Shown here: one piece after another, positions 61,330 to 64,000 of the stretch
How the letters are laid out: every line of letters starts with the position of its first letter
Numbering within the stretch: position 1 is the first letter of the stretch
NCBI GenBank assembly: GCA_014529385.2
Contig: CM043965.1
Coordinates: 14,264,912-14,328,911, forward strand
Length of the DNA stretch: 64,000 bases
Direction: 5' to 3'
DNA from: Adiantum capillus-veneris
Taxonomy: Eukaryota > Streptophyta > Polypodiopsida > Polypodiales > Pteridaceae
Made by a program: the position numbers and the translations under genes
The notes under the pieces: model-generated
The model's database searches: none
What the model saw: only the letters and a program-made list of their open reading frames with translations
Told to the model about the DNA's origin: nothing

Positions 61330-61945
61330 TATATAAACGATTGTAGCCATTTCATGGATAATGATTGAAGGACTCACAAAGAGCATGATGCTTGCAAGGA
61401 AAGATACAATGAAGTCACATGAGAGATAATGATGGAGGTTGCAATGGATATGATCGACATGATGGAGGAGATTGCGATAGACATGATCAACATGAGAGAA
61501 GGTATGAAAGATGAAGAGACCATGAATATAGAAGGGATTGTAACTGCAAGGATAATAATTGAAGGACTAATAGAGAGCATGATGATTGTAGGGATAGATA
61601 CAAGGGTTTTGTTGATAGTGATGGCATAACAGGTCACGCAAAGGGTTTCTGGGATTATCATCATAGAAGAGGATGAAAATGGCTCTTCTAGGTAATTAAT
61701 AAAGAGAATGAGCTCATGACCAGAGAGGTGGGAAGCTAAATAGCTAATAGGGGTAGGGGTTTTGAATGTTGAGGGATTACCCCACTTATGATGCTAGTGG
61801 ATCTGGACTCTCATATGAAGATGAAGAAATCGAAAAGGAGCTTGAAATCGAACTCAATGAAGATGAACCAACCTTCTTAAGAAGGCAAACAAGGTGCCCC
61901 CTTGATATGTCACCTTTGAAAATTGTTAAGGGGCCGTTGGCCTCT
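61330..61945 (+). pseudogene. Pseudogene fragment of spliceosomal DEAH helicase PRP22/DHX8 (plant DEAH5 type)
   Basis: Plus strand. An Arg/Asp/His-rich part (about 61420-61600) is followed by VTQRVSGI (61633 on), KRMSS-stop-PERWEAK-stop-LIGVGVL (61700-61755) and, after a +1 shift, YEDEEIEKELEIELNEDEP and TFLRRQTRCPLDMSPLKIVK (to about 61933). These blocks match, in order, the segment of PRP22-type helicases between the N-terminal S1 region and the helicase core. The S1 domain and the whole ATPase core are absent. Two in-frame stops and a frameshift show it is dead. PRP22 proteins release mRNA from the spliceosome; the comparison is from memory of the family. Confidence 0.78.
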
Positions 61946-62429
61946 CGTCCCGGTGTACACTTTTGGATACTTTTTTTATTTTAATATTTTTATTATTCCA
62001 AAATGAACATTTCTTGTTGAGATTTCCTTTGCAAAGCAACACGAGAGTGATTATCTAGATACGACACTTATCAATGTTATACGTATATATTAAAATGAGC
62101 CAGAAGGTTATATCCTTCTCGTTTTAACAGAACATAAAGAAATTGATACAACGTGCCACATCTTGTATGAGAGAGAAGGGGTTAGGTCCTAGTGTTTCAG
62201 AGCTGATTATACTCCTAGTTTAGAGTGCCCTTCCTAGTGAAATGCAGACAAGAAATTTTAACCCGACACCACGCTACGGGCAACAAGGGAAACATGATCA
62301 ACTACAAGTGAACAAGTGCCCAAGTTTGTGTTTTGAAAATAAGAGGCCGAGTGCTGATGGACGCAGGAGGAAATGCAAGCACTTGGCAACACTTATGGGT
62401 GCTCGTGGACACACCATTTTGCAAAACAG
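61946..62429. other. Spacer; no supported gene
   Basis: A 97-codon open stretch at 62242-62535 shows no motif and runs into repeat F. Confidence 0.45.
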
Positions 62430-62720
62430 GATCATGATGCCACTATTTCAAAAACTTGAAGGTAATGAATTCTTCATCATGCATTGCATATTCAAAAAAA
62501 GCGACTCTTCTATAATGCAAGAGAAGAATACGTGACCCTTCAATACTCAAGGAGAAGCATATTGTGACCCTCAACATTGGAAGAGAAAACAAGTATATTG
62601 GGGAAGGGCGCGTTCCCTACGATTTATAATAACTAGTTGAGGATCATGCCACCTCCCGCCCATACATATGTATGGTTTTCTTGAGAACAAGCATGCGAGC
62701 ACATATCAACATCAAGTTTC
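62430..62720. repeat. Dispersed repeat F, copy 2
   Basis: Aligns with 52780-53085 (GTGACCCTTCAATA, GGAGAAGCATATTGTGACCC, GGGGAAGGGCGCGTTCCCTACG). A third, shorter match is at 63160-63240 (TGTTCCCTATAGTTTAATTGGGTGAG). Confidence 0.65.
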
Positions 62721-63553
62721 TTTATGTCAACATCAAGCATTCGTTGATGCTCCTGAGGTCCCCGGCTTCATACGCTCACGTATTGCTGTGATGGCATTCT
62801 GATGCACTCAAAAAATTATTTGATGGCATTCTAAAGTAAAACTTCAAAGTGGTCAATATATTGGTGATGCGACATTTCATAATTCTATGTTGATGATGAG
62901 GAGTATGATCGTGACAATAATGGCTAATCATCCATGTTTAAAGTTGACAATGAAAGGTTGGAGTGCAAAGAAAAAGTTTGCAAAGCTAATGACAACTCAT
63001 CTCAATGGTATCCCCAAGTGAGGCCACCATATGGGGGAAGATGATGGTCCTGAACCACACCCATGGAGGGACCACTACGTCTTCATCCTTGAACTTACCA
63101 AAGGCAAGGCAACAAGAAGGTGAACACCAATGTTCATTCCATAAAACTTGAATGGAAAAGCATAAAGGTGAAGAGTATGTTCCCTATAGTTTAATTGGGT
63201 GAGAGATAGTGCCACCTCCCCGACATACTTATGTCATAAAATCTAATATCTAACTAACCCAAATGATTTTCTCATATTAAACGGATCATTTAATGCCGGA
63301 AAATAAATGGGAACAAGAGTTACAATATAGACATGTGCTTTTAGATCTAGCTCAACACGGGACCAAAGGGAGAGAAAGCAACGGGTCCAAAAGGGAGATG
63401 TTCTATAAAAGAGAAATGACCAGATAATGGAGCTTAAAAGAACTTATGATTAGATTCATTAGAGACCTCCAAAGGTTAGTGTTAAAAGTCCTTAGACCTA
63501 GGATCTTAAGCAAGCTGGGGCTGACCTTGAGGTGGGAACCTTGCGCAAGCTTG
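62721..63553. other. Spacer with a short repeat F copy
   Basis: Contains the third repeat F match (63160-63240). Otherwise no gene or RNA seen. Confidence 0.45.
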
Positions 63554-63650
63554 AGGTGCTTGTTGTGCTTGCTGACTAAGGTGCTTGTCATGCTTGATGA
63601 TTCAGGTGCTTGTCATGCTTGATGATTAAGGTGCTTGAAGTGCTAAAGTC
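63554..63650. repeat. 25-bp minisatellite
   Basis: About 3.5 copies of AGGTGCTTGTCATGCTTGATGATT starting at 63554, 63579, 63604 and 63629. Adjacent copies without spacers. Confidence 0.88.
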
Positions 63651-63659
63651 AACATGATC

Positions 63660-63712
63660 CCTACACCGGGGGGGGGCGAGCCCTAGAAGTAGGAGCAAGT
63701 GAGAGAATACTC

Positions 63713-63757
<45 letters not shown>

Positions 63758-64000
63758 GCAAGCCATGACTTAAGAAGCAACAAGGACACAAGTCAAGCAC
63801 CTACACATGCTGCCCTCATGTAGTGCCTAAAGCCTATTGGTTAGCCTCTAAAGAGGTCCAATGAGAATTTAGTTCAATTAATTAATCTTTCAAGAATTAT
63901 TCAAGCCCTCTCTCTCAAAGGGGGAAGGAGGACACTTGTCCTAATGCTACCTCTATTGCTTGAAATGACCTAAGCTTGTGATTTGTTGGGCTTGAGAGGA
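63660..64000 (+). repeat. LTR family E-like copy in opposite orientation, cut by window end
   Basis: CCTATTGGTTAGCC...GAGGTCCAATGAGAATTTAG (about 63833-63872) matches the reverse complement of the ATTGG...CCAAT region of copy 1 (about 44030-44070), and the following GGGGGAAGGAGGACACTTGTC matches the reverse complement of 43975-43995. A (CT)n array (63716-63754) lies at its left. Confidence 0.5.

Overview
The window looks like repeat-rich nuclear DNA of a land plant, most likely a homosporous fern. That assignment is inference. It rests on one long intronless PLS-type pentatricopeptide-repeat (PPR) gene in the style common in ferns and lycophytes, many decayed Ty1/copia elements primed by initiator-Met tRNA, very long dinucleotide arrays, and AT-rich spacer. 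There are no bacterial operons, rRNA genes, convincing tRNA genes or CRISPR arrays.

Layout. 1-6.5 kb is non-coding repeat DNA: one ~0.93-kb segment occurs twice, and a ~1.6-kb segment recurs near 9.8-10.8 kb. 6550-9102 is a complete 2.55-kb non-autonomous LTR element with 335-bp LTRs, a primer site and a perfect 5-bp target duplication (CTTAT). 10.8-20.8 kb is an array of ~3-kb diverged tandem units, each carrying the same small hairpin. 20.8-25.9 kb holds no recognised gene. 26.1-28.2 kb carries the only intact cellular gene, a minus-strand PPR protein whose 5' end runs into SINE-like, tRNA-derived repeats.

30.7-44.6 kb is a nest of copia elements. Copia-A (minus strand, reverse transcriptase deleted) was split inside its integrase by Copia-B (31415-37144; LTRs, primer site, polypurine tract and target duplication CATAT all present, coding region broken). 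Next to it, Copia-C (plus strand) was split inside its protease by Copia-D (37929-42262, a gag/protease-only derivative). The right end of Copia-C is cut by a ~1.5-kb LTR (family E). 44.6-51.7 kb contains further LTR-element pieces: an ORF with repeated W-V-P-K motifs, a Ty3/gypsy-like 3' end, and two related minus-strand Gag relics with primer sites and LTR ends. 51.7-64 kb is spacer with a PPR pseudogene, a ~185-bp tandem array, an exon-like stretch, more family-E LTR copies and a pseudogene fragment of the spliceosomal DEAH helicase PRP22/DHX8.

The genes do not form a pathway. The organising process is repeated transposon insertion, C-to-T-type decay and microsatellite growth. At least four unrelated LTR families here carry a long dinucleotide array inside or next to the LTR. 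Coordinates of repeat edges without a stated target duplication are approximate, because alignments were made by eye.
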